64,000 bases of DNA from Isoetes taiwanensis (Eukaryota; Streptophyta; Lycopodiopsida; Isoetales; Isoetaceae), in assembly GCA_021234155.1 (NCBI GenBank), contig JAJEKV010000024.1, positions 18,643,858 to 18,707,857 on the forward strand, in the 5' to 3' direction. Shown piece by piece: positions 23,926-36,969 of the stretch. The first letter of the stretch is position 1; each line of letters begins with the position of its first letter. The notes below the pieces were generated by a model. That model saw only the letters and a program-made list of their open reading frames with translations. It did not search any database and had not been told where the DNA came from. A program made the translations under genes and the position numbers.

Positions 23926-24246
23926 CTGAATGTGATTCGCATTGTGCAGATCTCCCAAATGCATAGCTGCAGTTGTTGCCATGTTCAAAGCTTCGGCCTC
24001 CTTAAGAGTTGTGATAGGATCTGCATCTCTGGCTTTCTCTTTCACCATATCCTCAATTTTTCCATCCTTAGCAGCAGCATTACTCACATCTTTAGATCCA
24101 TTGGACTGGTTTCTGCTATTCTCACCAGCAGGCCCTTTAGCAGCCCTCCTGAAATCAAATAATTTCTTACTCTTGGGACCTGCTGTCTTCTCAAATTCTA
24201 ACCTCTTTCTGGTGGCCATGTTCAGGTCACCTTTCTTCCTACCCAT
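23926..24246 (-). CDS. Putative first exon, unknown MGRKKGDLN family, copy A
   Basis: A 107-codon open stretch begins at ATG 24246 with MGRKKGDLNMATRKRLEFEK and ends in frame at a good splice donor (TTCAG|GTTCTT, exon end 23926). It shares its start, the basic N-terminus and the ATxKRLxxEK motif with copy B at 26244-26597, whose exon also ends at a phase-0 donor. The rest is hydrophilic and rich in A, K, D and N, with no transmembrane segment or catalytic motif. I do not recognise the family. The shared phase and start argue for real exons, or for a duplicated pseudogene pair. No downstream exons were identified. Confidence 0.5.
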
Positions 24247-26243
24247 CAACCAAATGCTACACAAGATACAGCATTCTTCAGTCGTATAGCAGAAGCCTAG
24301 GCCCCCCTTCCAAATGAAATTCGCTGTGTCCATTATTTATGCAGTGTCTTGGTGTGTACCTAAACAATTCAGCTTTATTTCGGTCGTGTCCTTAGACTTC
24401 CGACCTCCTGGATATATCTAATCTTGAAAATAGACAAGAACATTTTCCAGGCTGTAGATGGAGAGCCCGCCCACGCTGATCTGCCACCGTCCCTTGCCAA
24501 ACGGCCATGGTCGATGACGGCGCATAGTTGTTAGAAAACCCTAAGGTAAATATTGCATGTATACAAAATAAGAAAAACAATATTTCCCCATTTCGATCAT
24601 GATGTTCAAGGTGTTGTTAAAGACTTAACATAGTATACCTTTGCTTCCATCCATTTGTGTATATCCATTGGTCTGGTCACTCTTTTTCTCATCAGCACTG
24701 CTTCATCAGTACTTTCCCAAGGCATTTAGACGGAGTGTCTGCACTGACTCACCTGCAACCATTCCTTGTAAATGGTTCTGGTAGATGTCGTTCCCCTGTA
24801 TTGGCTGTTAGAAAGACCTAACCCAACTATTGCATGCAATCAAATAATTGTAAAAATACTCATTCATTCTTATTACAATGTTTAATATGTAGTCTAGGCA
24901 ATACCCTAGAACATTTATGCACCAATCCACTTGTGCAAGTCTCATAATTCCCTATGTATCAGGATAACATCTACAATGCAAACTTTTATAATAAAAAAAA
25001 AAAAAAACCTTTAACTGGCTCATCCGGTCAATTATCATCTGTTATAGACCTTGAAGGTGTAAATAACAGATTCATTTGGTGTTCTTAAACATATTTCGTG
25101 TCTATGTTTGGAAGCCGACATGGTACCTTGTTTATGCTACTGTAAAATAATTAGGTCCATACCAATTAGCCTTTTTATTCCGCTTTTACTTCTATAAAAG
25201 AAATGCAAAATCTGGATCCATTATTTATGTAATCACCGATATTCATTCCATAATCCATCAATTTAAGCATATCTAATCTTACATTAAATTCTTTCTCGTC
25301 AATACAACCCGTGCTCAAGTCTCACAAGCAGATAATAAATCATACCGTAAGCAAAAAGTGTACAGATCATGATGTTTACCATGTGTTTGCTGTCATAAAT
25401 CATAACTCTTACATGTCTTTAACCAATCATTACAATGTACCATCCTTTGACATCCCAAATACTTGTCCAACTAGAACAGAATATTGAGTATAGAGCAGCA
25501 GCTGCTACTCCGCAGAGGAACCAAAGGACGCTTAGCCTTAATCGTAAGAGCCTAAGCCACAGCAGGTAAGGTGCTGCTCTTTTGAGGTTATCCCCCTTCA
25601 CTATAACAATATTCAAGCCAAATGCAAAATGAAAGGATCTCTATTAGTAGCCTAGCTAGTTAGATCTGTGAACAAACTTTATCTAACATCCATCCTAGTC
25701 TATGGATGTTTTTTACATCAGATCTAATTCTATCAGATCTAAGTCTGAAATTACTGTCATACTAATGTCTACCACAAATCAGCTGTTACAATCATAGATG
25801 TATTTCATTTTCCTGTTTTAAAATCTTATGGCTAAATGCTTCTATTAACCTTATTTATCCTCAAGCATTTTTATCAACATAGACAAAAGAAAAGGGTTCA
25901 GAAAACAGAGATCCCAACCCTGCTGCATCAAAACCAAGATCAGAGGCACTTTCTATCACCCTGCCAAGTCTCTTACCAATTCCACGAAAAAATTATAATT
26001 ATAATGCTAGAAGAAGATACAAGTATTAGCATCCCTGGTCACCAGCCATTAATAGTAGACAAATATCATTCCAGATCTAGGATTAGCTCATGGGCAGTAA
26101 GACTCACAGCTATTCCTCCTATTCATTCCCTTATTCTCTACAATCAGAAGTTAAAAGACAAATATAATCCATCATTTAATGCTGCAATATGCAAATATTT
26201 ACTAGTATTAACTATAAGCATTCAAAACTTAGCCCAGCCAAAC
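24247..26243. other. Spacer between the two paralogous exons
   Basis: About 2 kb with no recognisable exons, apart from short open frames without domains (for example minus 25419-25616, which is hydrophobic, and minus 24392-24580). There is an A-run near 24990-25006. If copy B is a gene, its introns and later exons should lie here, but none could be supported. Confidence 0.35.
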
Positions 26244-26597
26244 CTTAGAAGACCGCCCCATGGCATTAAGATTTTCAGGTTGAGCTGCTCCATTTGAACT
26301 GCCTGCAACTCCATTGTTGTATGTGAAATCATCCATTGTATCCTTATATGAAGACTTGCCATTGTCTTCCCTTTCAGCTTGAACCCCTTTGCCAATAGCC
26401 CTGCTATCCGACCCAAAATCATTCAGCTTATCCACTTCAAGATCATCTCCATTTCCAAAATCGTTAGCCACACTTGCTGTAGGAGCAACTGCAGAGTTAT
26501 GATATTGATATATCTTCTTTCCTCCACTTCCTTTCAACTTTTCTTCAGCTAACCTCTTCTTAGTGGCATTATTCAGATCCCCTTTCTTTCTGCCCAT
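26244..26597 (-). CDS. Putative first exon, unknown MGRKKGDLN family, copy B
   Basis: A 118-codon open stretch starts at ATG 26597 with MGRKKGDLNNATKKRLAEEK and ends at a splice donor (TCTAAG|GTTTGG, exon end 26244) in phase 0, as in copy A. After the shared basic N-terminus the sequence diverges into an acidic, N/G/D-rich, probably disordered region. It lies about 2.35 kb upstream of copy A in the same orientation, as expected for a tandem duplication. Function unknown. Confidence 0.5.
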
Positions 26598-29500
26598 TGA
26601 TAGGGCCTGTATGATCTGCCAGCAAGAACACAAAGCAATTCTAGACTCTACCATCTCTTGAAGAATCGAAAGCCTTATAAGGAAAGTGCCTGTCCTTAAT
26701 ACCGACTGTTCTAGCCTGATTGGCATCATGCTTTAGCATGCCCTCAGCTTTTCCGATCACTTCCGCTGATCTCATCTCATCTTGTGATCGTTGCCATGAT
26801 TTCCCTGCCAGGTAATTTCTGTGCCCTAAAAAAACCTTTTACGTTAGCATAATGTTAACTTAATATTTTGCCTATTTTGGCATAAAATGCTTCTAAGGTG
26901 TCACGGCAACAAAATGTCCCAAAGACACAAAATGAACCAATTATCCCATTTTATTCTTCCAAAATATTTTTTCCACTTACCTTTATAATTAACATCCATT
27001 CAGCTTATACATTGTCTTAGAGTCATATGCCCTTGTCCCTCCATATTTACCTTGTCCATCAAGCCCTCTGGTTTACTAGTTTGAGTAAATATACTCATAC
27101 TGGTTTGAGTATATTTCTTGTCTATCACTTCCAAGTAATGTAAACCTTACATTTTGCCCTTTACGGCATTATTTGCTTACATTATGCCAAAGCCAAGTAT
27201 TGTCTTAAGAAATAAACCAATTAAACTATACAATGTTATCCTTATATTTACCATTAATTTGTACAATGTTCATGGACCATACAACTTGTTACCATGTCGT
27301 CATGTCTTTGTAGATTAACCCTGTCCACTTTGAGAGCATAAAGCCATTTACAATCGGGGGTGCATATTCATACTCTGGGCAGGACGAGGGCAAATGGTGT
27401 AGAGCCCTCATAATTAGATTTTGGACGTAAACTTTCCTTTACTACTTAATTGCTATTTGCTTTGGCTCTTGCTACTGGTCGGATCCTCACCGGAGCTCTT
27501 GAACTGGTGGCATCGCCATAGGCAAGGCGATGGCAAAGGCGATGGCAAATTAGGGTTCTTCAATCTCGTGAATGACTTAAGTTCAAGACATTGTGGCCCC
27601 GTGCGGTGGCCGCCTACATGAAGAATCAAGGATTTGATTTTGTTAAGGGGTGGCATTTTTCTTTCCTCGAGGATTGGCCTAGATTTTTTATTCAAAGTTT
27701 ACTTGATATTCTACTTATACTCTAGATCCGAGATGTCCTTGGCCTCGCTTCCGAGGATATACTCGTAATATCCCGCCTGCATTAGGATGAGGACTCCTAA
27801 AGATCTTGCAAGAATGGTTTGTGTGGTCGCAGATTTTCCATCCGTTCGTGAGCATTTGTCGGAAAAATTATTGCCAAGGTAATTCCTACCATAGTTGATG
27901 ATCTTTACAAACTACTAGAACATGTTGCAATAAGCTTCGTGAGCCTGGTGGTTGGGGATTGTTGTATAAGCTTGTTCATTGTTGCCCCGGCTAAGAAGGC
28001 CGGGGTCTTGCTAGATAGTCAGATTTTAGCGCCTCAGAAAGAGAGCTAGGTTGTACCTTGAAATTACATGGTAGAGGAGGGATCAACTAGTAAGCATTAT
28101 TGAAAGTAATGCCCAGAGACATCTCACAGACTTTGGAAGAGGTTTCGCGGATAAATAATCCAGCTCATGATTGTGTATCATAAGTTCTTGCACAATAAAT
28201 AAAGAAGGTCGCCCAAAGGCTTAAATAAGCAAGGGAAGGAACAGAATCAAATGCAAGTTACTTATTGTCTCAGACAAAAAAATACACATGCCCTCTCTTA
28301 CAGGGAAATTATTAGGGACATGCCATTCTAGTCCTTTAAGCATGGTCTCAAATACACCACCGTGAGGGACTCCCATCTAGCAAAGAGTATGCTTTCTAGA
28401 GAACAGGCACCAAGCTTTACATATGTGTTTAGAGCGCATAAACTTGTATATATATATGTAGTTGGCCAGATGCACGAGATAGAGATGAGAAAAAGAATTA
28501 TGAGCTTTTTCGAGGATTTTCCGTAACTTCAAAGGATCTCAGGTTTGAGAAATTTGAGAGATTTGAAGGGCTAAGAAAGCTGGATAATGTGATGTGCTTT
28601 ATTGCGTACTGCTTCAACATGGGATATGGTTACAACCTTCTCGCTTGAGAAGACTTTGAATATCGCGATGATGGAGAACCATATATTCGGAAAGCATATG
28701 TGTGTGAAATGGCCATGTTGTTGGTGATTCTCAACCGCCTGCCTACAATTCTATCCAGAACCATGCAAAGAACTCACAGTAAAGTATGGCCAACATTTCT
28801 TGGCTTTGGCCCCGCAGCCTTTAGAAGTTCGATATGCTTCTCGATTTTGGAGGATCCTTGTTGGTTTTAAACATTTGCGTCGCTTTTGCCATCGCCATCA
28901 GAAAAAGAAATGTTTGCTAAGGTTACTTTCTTGCCTATCCCTTTGAAACTTTGGGGTGATTGGAGTATTCTTAGTCATAATGCGTATATATTTCCTAAAG
29001 TGCAAATGGCATTCCTTACTAAGCTGTTCAAAAATGCGACTCTGCATTAATGCATATGGTATAATGGATAAATTGGGGAGCAGGTTTTGTTTCTAAGCTA
29101 TAAATTATAGATTGGCATTAACCGGATGAAGAGCAAAAGATAGTGGTAATCGGGTCGATAATTCCGTGATATGCATAATCATGACTTTGTATTCATGAAG
29201 TGTCCTCCTCGAAAAACGCTGGCAAAATGATATACCCAATATAGCAAGAGATAGATTTTCCCGTATTCTTGGCGATGAACAAATATTATGAACAGGTACC
29301 TTTTAAAGATATGCCTTTGATAACGGCCGCAAGTAAATGCGCGGTGGTAACTTTGATATCGTGAGTATATAAATTGTGCAATATTGGATACCATTTGGGT
29401 ATCGCGATAATATCCCGAGCATTTCAAAAAGTAATTCAATAGCGTTGCGGTGTTGCAGCCTTAAAGCTTGGAGAACCAGGCGCGGTCTTCCACTAAGGGA

Positions 29501-32500
29501 AGCAATGTTTTGCCGAGCATCACATGGACGCCTCTATATATCCTGGGTTGATATCATTAATTTGAGCTGCTGTCTAGGTGGTATTTTGAACATTGAAACA
29601 TTTATTGGATTTTACCCATGAGTGGTCCTTGTACACCGATTGTAGATTGCACTCTTTTATTATGCGCAATCAGCCATTGAGGCTTTTATGTCAAGCAAGG
29701 CCCTTAGGAGCATTAGGGCTAGAGACATATGTTTAGGAAACAATATATTTCTTGTGTGAGACTTTATGTCAAGCACGGGCCATAGGAGCACGCTAGGGAA
29801 CATGATAGCTATGGCGACTTTAAGAGCAATGATTCAGGAATACAAATAGAAAATAGGGGTCGTGATAGGCAAGGCAAATTCATTTGAGTAAAGGTGGACG
29901 GAATAAGTTACTGACAGAGGTTCTCACCAGACACCGGGGATAGCGAGGGCTGACCCACTAACCGTAATCCCACCACTATAAACTCAAACCACCACGAACA
30001 ACAAAAAATTTGTCCATCATTTAATAACAAACAAAGCATGAAAGGACACAATGTAATAGTTTTGCCGGGCTTATAGCATATGCATTTTCTTGTTTTGTAT
30101 TCTTAGTATAGGCTAGGAAGTGACATGCATGGATCAGTCTTGTCTTTGTCGAGATACAGGTTCCTTCATTGCATAGATGCATATAGTCATTGTTTATCCG
30201 GGCCTTTGACATGTCAAGTCATATGGAAAGTGGATCAGCTTATATGAATTCATGGCCGCTGTAGTTCGTTGCCTAGTGCATATGGTGATGGTCGGGTCTA
30301 ACTGGATGTATAAGCTTAAGTGCTGGTATCGAAAATCACGAGCTTTAGATAATAGAGTGGGTATGCCGCTAGTTTAAAGATGCTAGTACCATAATATGTA
30401 TGTAGTAGAGGACAAAATCGTTTTAGAAGTCAATGCTTCTGTTTTGGATAATTTACATGCCGACAATACTTGACCCGCTTAGGATGGTTAGAGTGGCTTT
30501 GCCCCGCTCTATCCTAGTGTATGCTGTTAGGAGTGGCACAACCCTAAAGAAATTTTGGGCACGACGTGTGGTTCTACCTCATGCCAAACGTAAGTTTGTT
30601 AGAGCGTTTGGCCCCATCAATCCTTACGCCAATATATAGAACTCCGCTAGAGCCGCTATGCCCGGCCGGGCCTCTATCAAACCACAAGCCGCGAGTGGCT
30701 TAGCCAGCCCCACGCGATTCAATGCTTAACAAAAACGGTCACCAATTATAAAGAAATAATCGAGATCTACTTGAAAGTTGAGTCATCCTCAATTCAAAGA
30801 TTGGCAAAGATATATAAAAGCAGAAAAATATGTTTTATACATATTTCTAAAAACATATTTTGGAAGTATAAAGAGATTGATATATGTAAAAGATTGATTC
30901 AGATATAAAGAGAAGGGAGATAGAGGAAGCAAATGTATCACGTGATATCTAGGTTATGATGCACATGGTACGTGAAGCGGGCCAAAGGAGCTAACGCATT
31001 CCAATCAGCTATAGGTGGAAGTTACTTTAATACGAAAACTCTCAGAATAAGCCTAATAACCTACTGGGATTTTCATCAAATGCTACCTATTTAGTGCAGC
31101 TGACAGCCACCACCACCCAAATAACGGAAAGCGGTGGCATGGGGCCGTGCTTAATGGTAAAAGAAACCGGAAAGCAGAAGGAATTTTTAGACAATGGCAG
31201 GTAATGCATGTGAATTGTGGTAAGGACAAACATCGCCACTCCATACCATGGTCCAAACGTGGCAAAGGGCCGGCGGAAGTGAGAGCATGGAGAGAACCAT
31301 AAGATAATACCCGCCGTGACAACGCCGAGACATCCATGGGAAACTGCCCAAAGATTGCAATCACCGAATCAGCAAAATCACATCCTTGAAGTAATCGGAT
31401 GGTTCAGAGAGGGTGGGTAACACATGGACTGTGAAAGTGATGGACTAAACCTCGAAGTAACCCCGATAGAAGAAGAGCAAGGAATGAGGATTGATGACAT
31501 AGCGACAAGAGCATGGCCGCAGAGACATACAGACCCAAGATGACTGCTCTGCATAAGTTTTTAATCCGCATCATCAGAGTGGGATACCAGTGTACCGATA
31601 ACATACTGGGAATAAATGTAAGGGACATACCGGCCGATCTGATGGGAAGCCACGATCTAAGAATCGAAAAGGATGATGGAGAGGGATAGACAAGGAGGAT
31701 AGATATAATATGTGATGTGGGAATAGAGGATGAAAACCATATGATTAACGACGCCCGATCTATGTAGGGACACAACAAAGTATGTATATAGAAATATAAA
31801 GTGGGGAACCAACTAATGATGATGAAGATGATTTGAATCGCTACGGATCCGGGCAAGATGCGATCCAAAGAATGATGACCGACACGTAGAGGTACACGTT
31901 GAAAGAGGGCTTGTAATATGATCCTCAGACAATAATGGTCATATAGCCCCACGACAAATTGCTCAGCCTAAAAGCTGATTGATAACGACGATCACCGCAC
32001 TCCGCCAAGAAGCCGGTGGGTAAAGCGTACCGTATTAAAGGAAAAAGTCACCAAAAGGCTTACATTAAACAAATGGATGTGCTAGTAGCACCCTTGTAGG
32101 AGTCACCATACACAAGTCCAGGGCCTTACGCACAAAGGACATAAATGTATTCTATTCATTCTATTAAAAAATGTTTGAGCCTCGGCCACATCGGTTTTGG
32201 GCCTCGCCATGATCACGGGAACCACCCTAACCAAAGAAAGTTCCTAAGCACTAAAGTTTGGGGTAGTTTTAATTCTCGCTTATATCAGTCTAATCCTAGA
32301 GTGCCATGTGTCCATCACTCTTTCTCGGAATTGTTCTTTTAGTTACATTCTTTAATTTCATTTGTTACTAATATTCTGCTTGCAGCTAATTAATGAAAAC
32401 ACAATGTAGACAAACATAGATCTATTCAATACAGAGAATGTGTTCCAAAACAGCAAAATAGCTTCTGAAACAACAATTCTTCCATCCTGATTTTGAAAGA

Positions 32501-33205
32501 CAACAACTTCATGGTACTGCAGAGCTTCAAGCTTCTAAACTTTTCCACCGGAGGAAGCAGCCAACATCTTACCTATTACAAAAATAGGGGGTTCTTCCAT
32601 TTCTTGTAAATTTTGCAAAGCTTAAGAATCAACATTCAAAGGTATCAAAACGACACTAAAACTCAAAAAAATCAGCATTCAAAGGTAGAAAAATGACACT
32701 AAAACTAAAAAAAACTCAAATAACATCATTAATAAACATACCTTGAGGCAAGAACCATTTCCAGATAGCCATTCCCCATCTCCAAAGGCCGGATTTACCA
32801 AAAAACTCAAAAAAGCTTTAGAAATCTCTGTTTATCATGAGTTTTAGCCAATCTTGCGAAAAACAGACCGATCTTGCACCACATCTTCGAAAAAATTATT
32901 CCACAAACATCCCTAAAACTCCTAAATTGCCGAATCTAACCTCAAAAGCAACAGCGCCGTTATTCCGACTAAGAATCATCAAAACTTTTGCCGATCTTCA
33001 AAAAATCCTTGCAAAAACATCCTTAAAACTCGAAAGACGCCTAATCTAACTTCAAGCTAGCCTAGAAGACAACAGCGCCATCATTCCGGCGCCATAGCCA
33101 TAAAGTTGAACTGCAAAGAGAGGAAAATGGTCGAAAAATATATTTTATAATGCCCGACACATCAGTTGCCACATCAGAATTAAAACTAAACTTCAGTTAC
33201 AGGAG
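26598..33205. other. Long anonymous region with decayed coding-like stretches
   Basis: No intact gene is recognised. Between about 27480 and 29620 on the plus strand several frames carry protein-like runs broken by stops, for example AAYMKNQGFDFVKGWHFSF near 27607 and SWVDIINLSCCLGGILN near 29545. This is probably an old pseudogene or element of unknown family. A 182-residue minus frame at 31404-31952 is hydrophobic but shows no family features. Tandem duplications include about 45 bp x 2 at 32630-32716 (CATTCAAAGGTA) and about 110 bp x 2 at 32870-33100 (each ending AACAGCGCC). Confidence 0.4.
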
Positions 33206-33300
33206 TTTCTTTCTACTTTCAATTCCGTCGTGTCAAGCGCGGAGCGTGCTGACGCACGTCGGCATGCCTTCCACGACGAAATTGAAAGTAGAAAAAAAAA
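33206..33300. repeat. Long near-perfect hairpin
   Basis: The left arm 33206-33232 (TTTCTTTCTACTTTC..CCGTCGTG) and the right arm 33272-33300 pair over about 27 bases with one or two mismatches. The loop is 39 bases and GC-rich, with its own small palindromic core (GCGTGCTGACGCACGTC). It lies 250 bp beyond the RbfA stop codon. It could be a tiny foldback transposon, a small-RNA precursor, or a structured part of a 3' extension. There is no second copy in the window. Confidence 0.8.
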
Positions 33301-33549
33301 TCTTGTATACATGAATGTGGACTATTGTCTGCCTGAAGACCATTGAAAGGTCATTTCTAATGTACCAAAAGAGCATCGTAAACCTTATTGCATGTTGAAC
33401 ATGATAACACAGTTGATTGATAAACCTAAGTCACTGCATCGGCTATAAAAGGACCTCCAAAGACCCCACTTTGTGTGGATCTTGTTGAGAGAGCCTCATA
33501 CAAGATGTGAAAATGATAATATCCTTTGTATTGCAGACAAAAATTACAA

Positions 33550-36333
33550 CTAGGCTACAAATATAATGTTTTCACCCTCAAACCCGATCCCATCATCTTT
33601 CTCATCTCCTTCATTTGCATCATCTTCCTCTCCTTCATATTTATCCCCTTCATGCTCATCATAATCATTAGCCATTCCACCGGAAACTCTTTCTTTCCGT
33701 TCCCTCTCAGCCTTTAGTTTGTCGAGTAGTGTGAGCACCTAAGATACAAACAAATAAGATTTATGCCTCCCAATAAAGACTCTCGAAGAATGCTTAACAC
33801 ATACCTTGGTGCCCCTTTCTAACGAGTCGTCTTCAATGAAACGTACTTCTGGTGTTAATCTTAACTGCATTCGTTTTCCAAGTTGCATTCTGACATATTT
33901 TTCTTTTGATTTCAACCCCTTAAATGCTAGCTCTTGACCCTTCTTATCGCCGAGAATAGATACATATATTTTTGCAACCTGCAGAGAATTGCTTCAGCAA
34001 CTTAGAATCTTCTTAACAAACAACACTAGCTTGCAGGCAATAATGGTGGGATTTCATGGACGTGTTTTATAGCAAATCTATCTACATAAAAAGATATTAG
34101 ATGTTTTTAACAACACATCAGTCAACAATTAAGCCGATGCAGTCGATCCTTGCAAAATCGCAGTATACTCTTTTCCTCTCTTCAAAAAAAAGCAGCATAC
34201 ATTTTTCGAGTACAAAAGACAATACAATATTAATGTCCTGTTTTATAGAAAAGGTCTGTTTTGTTAGCATGGTCTTATCCCAAAGGCAAAGTCATTTCCG
34301 GCTATAGTCCAGAACAATGATTTACCTAGCAATAAAGATCTTCCAGCAGATAACAGCCAAGTCAATGAACAATGGGGCTGAGGCAACTAACAAACATAGT
34401 ACCAGCTGGTGGATCGAACAAACATATGATGGATGGCTGAGGTGCATTGCAGACTGACATCATTTGCTCTTCCTCTCGTCATTGGTACCTTGACTGACTG
34501 GGTGTTATAAGGTAAAGGAAAAAAGTATTGAAAGTCCCTAGAGATGGGTGCTATATCAGCCTCACATGTTCCCCAACAAATCTTGATTGCAGTTGCCACC
34601 CTTTGGAGCTAACCTTAGCCTGAATAGCCCATACAGACAATTTAGGCAACTGCTATTTGATCGGAAGTTTTATGTGCGCCGCCACAAATGGTTCTTGTTC
34701 ATGCATTACCCACCATCAACATACATACACCTCTTTGTTATTTTCCACATTGAGTCTGGTCTTTTCAAGTGATAATGACTGGAGTCGGGCTTAGCTTTGT
34801 TCTATTTCAACGATTTTATGCATATAAATTCTGTACAAGAGTAAAGGGAGGTCAAGACGACTTCATTTTGATTCAAAATCCGCCTGCTACCTAATTTCCA
34901 GCATCATATCTGTTAGCATTTAGATATACGTATAGGAGTACTAGCATACTGTACGCTGACGTGGCATACTGTTATAAGCCACGTCCAGCCTCATTTCATT
35001 TTAGTGGTTTCTATCAGAGAGATCAGGGAGCTCCATAGTGATTGTATCTTTCTTCATTCTTCTGAATACAGATTAGCTTTCAATATCTTTCGCATTTTGT
35101 GAGCAGAATGGGTTCTGGAAAGAAAACAGACGTAACTCCTCAATCGACAATAAACTAGGCATCAGTTCCTCCATTTCTGCTTGACCTAAGCATCAAAGAA
35201 ACCAAATTTGTTTTCTAGATAATTTTTGGCAGGGCCTTCCTCTACCAGACTGACACAAAGACGCACTTATCTGACCAGGCAATGCTGGCATTTCGAGGAA
35301 ACGATAGATACATAACAAAATAATCTCCTGAATCATTCTGGATTATCAAGTAGGAACACATTGGATGATAAATTTCAGCAAATGCATGAGAATTAGTGTG
35401 TAATATGTGCCTTCATCCTCTTTACTGAAGTGTAGAATTTCAGCTAATGCGTGAGAACTAGTGTAACATGTGCCTTCAGGATCTAGATTCGGATCTGAAG
35501 GATAGAATGAAGGAAGCCAGCCTTATCATCATTCTAGTGCAATGGTGTATCCCTTTCAGCTATTGACTGAACACCTCTTCTGAATTTTAAAACTTGCAAT
35601 CCCTACTCTAGATAAACGGATGGGAATGAGGTGTTAATAGATGAAACGTGCCACATTGCACTTTCCGAACAATAGAAGAGATGAGGTTTTGGGTTGTTTA
35701 AAATGACTGTTGAGTAACACATTGGATTGCCAATTACAGAGTTTTAACATGAACTCCATGCCATACATTGCACTATTGTACAAGAGACATCTTAGCAATA
35801 ATGAAATTTATGCCATAAGAACATGGCATAGATATTGTTCTTAATCGTAATGCTCCTATATTCCTCTTCTTTTCTGAAACCAAAGAAAACCTACATACCT
35901 GCAAATCTTTAGAAATGACGACAGAGCTCACTGTTGTTACGGAAGACAGGTACATATCAGCTCCAAACGCAGATTCTGGAAGAATTGCTTGAGACAGAAC
36001 TTTGTCCCTAACCAGCATATCTCCTACTTCTCGTTCTATCTGTTTGGCCACCATCTGCACCCTTCTGGGATGTGCCATGCATTTAATCTCACGTGTCTTC
36101 TGGCGATGACTATCATAGCTATAACATAAAGACAACGAAACCCTACTCTCAAAACACTCTAGTTTTGGCAATTTTCCCCAACGCTCACCTGATTTTTTCC
36201 TGGGGAAGCTCCTGGAAGCCCCATTGCATGTAGGAATGGGCAGAATATGTGAAGAAATCTGATTGCGGGTCGTTGCAGGAAGGGATGCGGAGGAGATGGG
36301 AAGCAAATGGGGGCGCTGCAGAACTTCCTGCAT
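33550..36333 (-). CDS. Ribosome-binding factor A, chloroplast type (3 exons)
   Basis: RbfA binds the small ribosomal subunit and helps 16S rRNA processing and 30S maturation; plant homologues with a transit peptide act in plastids. Exons are 36333-35899, 33978-33805 and 33738-33550, joining in phase 0 with GT/AG borders and giving 265 residues. Residues 1 to about 85 are Ser/Arg-rich with few acidic residues, like a chloroplast transit peptide. From about residue 87 comes the KH-like RbfA domain: AHPRRVQMVAKQIEREV, then GADMYLSSVTTVSSVVIS, KIYVSILGD across the exon 1/2 junction, KYVRMQLGKRMQLRLTPEVRF and EDDSLERG. The last 40 residues form a very acidic tail (DDANEGDEKDD) beyond the bacterial core. 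Intron 1 is 1920 bp. The frame is intact, so it is probably functional. Confidence 0.93.
34958..34985. promoter_or_regulatory. Inverted pair of ACGT-core boxes in RbfA intron 1
   Basis: GACGTGGC (34958-34965) and GCCACGTC (34978-34985) form a perfect 8-bp inverted repeat around a 12-base spacer. Both contain the ACGTGGC core recognised by plant bZIP factors. The site is in the large first intron of the RbfA gene. A regulatory role is inferred only from the motif. Confidence 0.3.
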
Positions 36334-36969
36334 TCTAATGTATGATGATAGGTTCTGAATACAAGGTAGAGATCACGCCATTTTTTGTCCCTAGTGGGGC
36401 AGACCCTCGTTGATGTGAGTTTTTGGCATATTTCACTATAATTTGGTGTAATAATACTTGGGAATATTTCAAAATTGCTCTAAACCGGCAGTTGCCGTAA
36501 ATTTTCCAGTCACCTTGGGATGCGGCTATGGCGAATGCCAAGAATCTGCGGCAATAAAGGCCATCGCGGTAAATGTCGGACGTGGGCATGTTATAGCCAG
36601 CCTTAAATGGCAAAAAATCCACGAAGTCCACAAAAATGCCATGTAATTTTTCTTAGGCGTGGCTATAACATGTTAAAGACACGGAAAAACCATGGATATG
36701 CCCGTGGCTATAACATAAAGGCGTCCGATAAATACGGAAAGGACTTTCCTCAAGCCCGAACTAGATGTAGAGAATATATTTTGGTGAAGAGCCTGAAACG
36801 GGTTTGCCACTAACTACCAGACCGGCTGATTCGAATATTTATTATCCTTTTTCCGTAATTCAAGCAATACTTAACAAGAGTTTGAAGCCTTTACAAATGA
36901 CAGCCTGTAACAAACCTATTTTCCTGAAGAGGTACTTAAATAACTGGTCTAAACTGATTTCCTTTGAGG
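36334..36969. other. Upstream region of RbfA
   Basis: No further gene. It contains the phrase GCATGTTATAGCCA (about 36586-36599), its reverse complement (about 36660-36673, TGGCTATAACATG) and a third partial copy near 36705. This makes a 13-bp inverted repeat with a 60-bp loop. The 5' end of the RbfA transcript should lie in the first few hundred bases, but no clear TATA box was found. Confidence 0.4.

Noticed and set aside
27421-29621. A single large plus-strand gene
   Set aside because: Protein-like runs are in different frames with many stops, there are no convincing splice sites joining them, and no domain is recognised.
31404-31952. 182-codon minus-strand frame, very hydrophobic
   Set aside because: Composition is rich in L, S, I and P without organised membrane-protein features, no homology is recognised, and no splice or neighbour context supports it.
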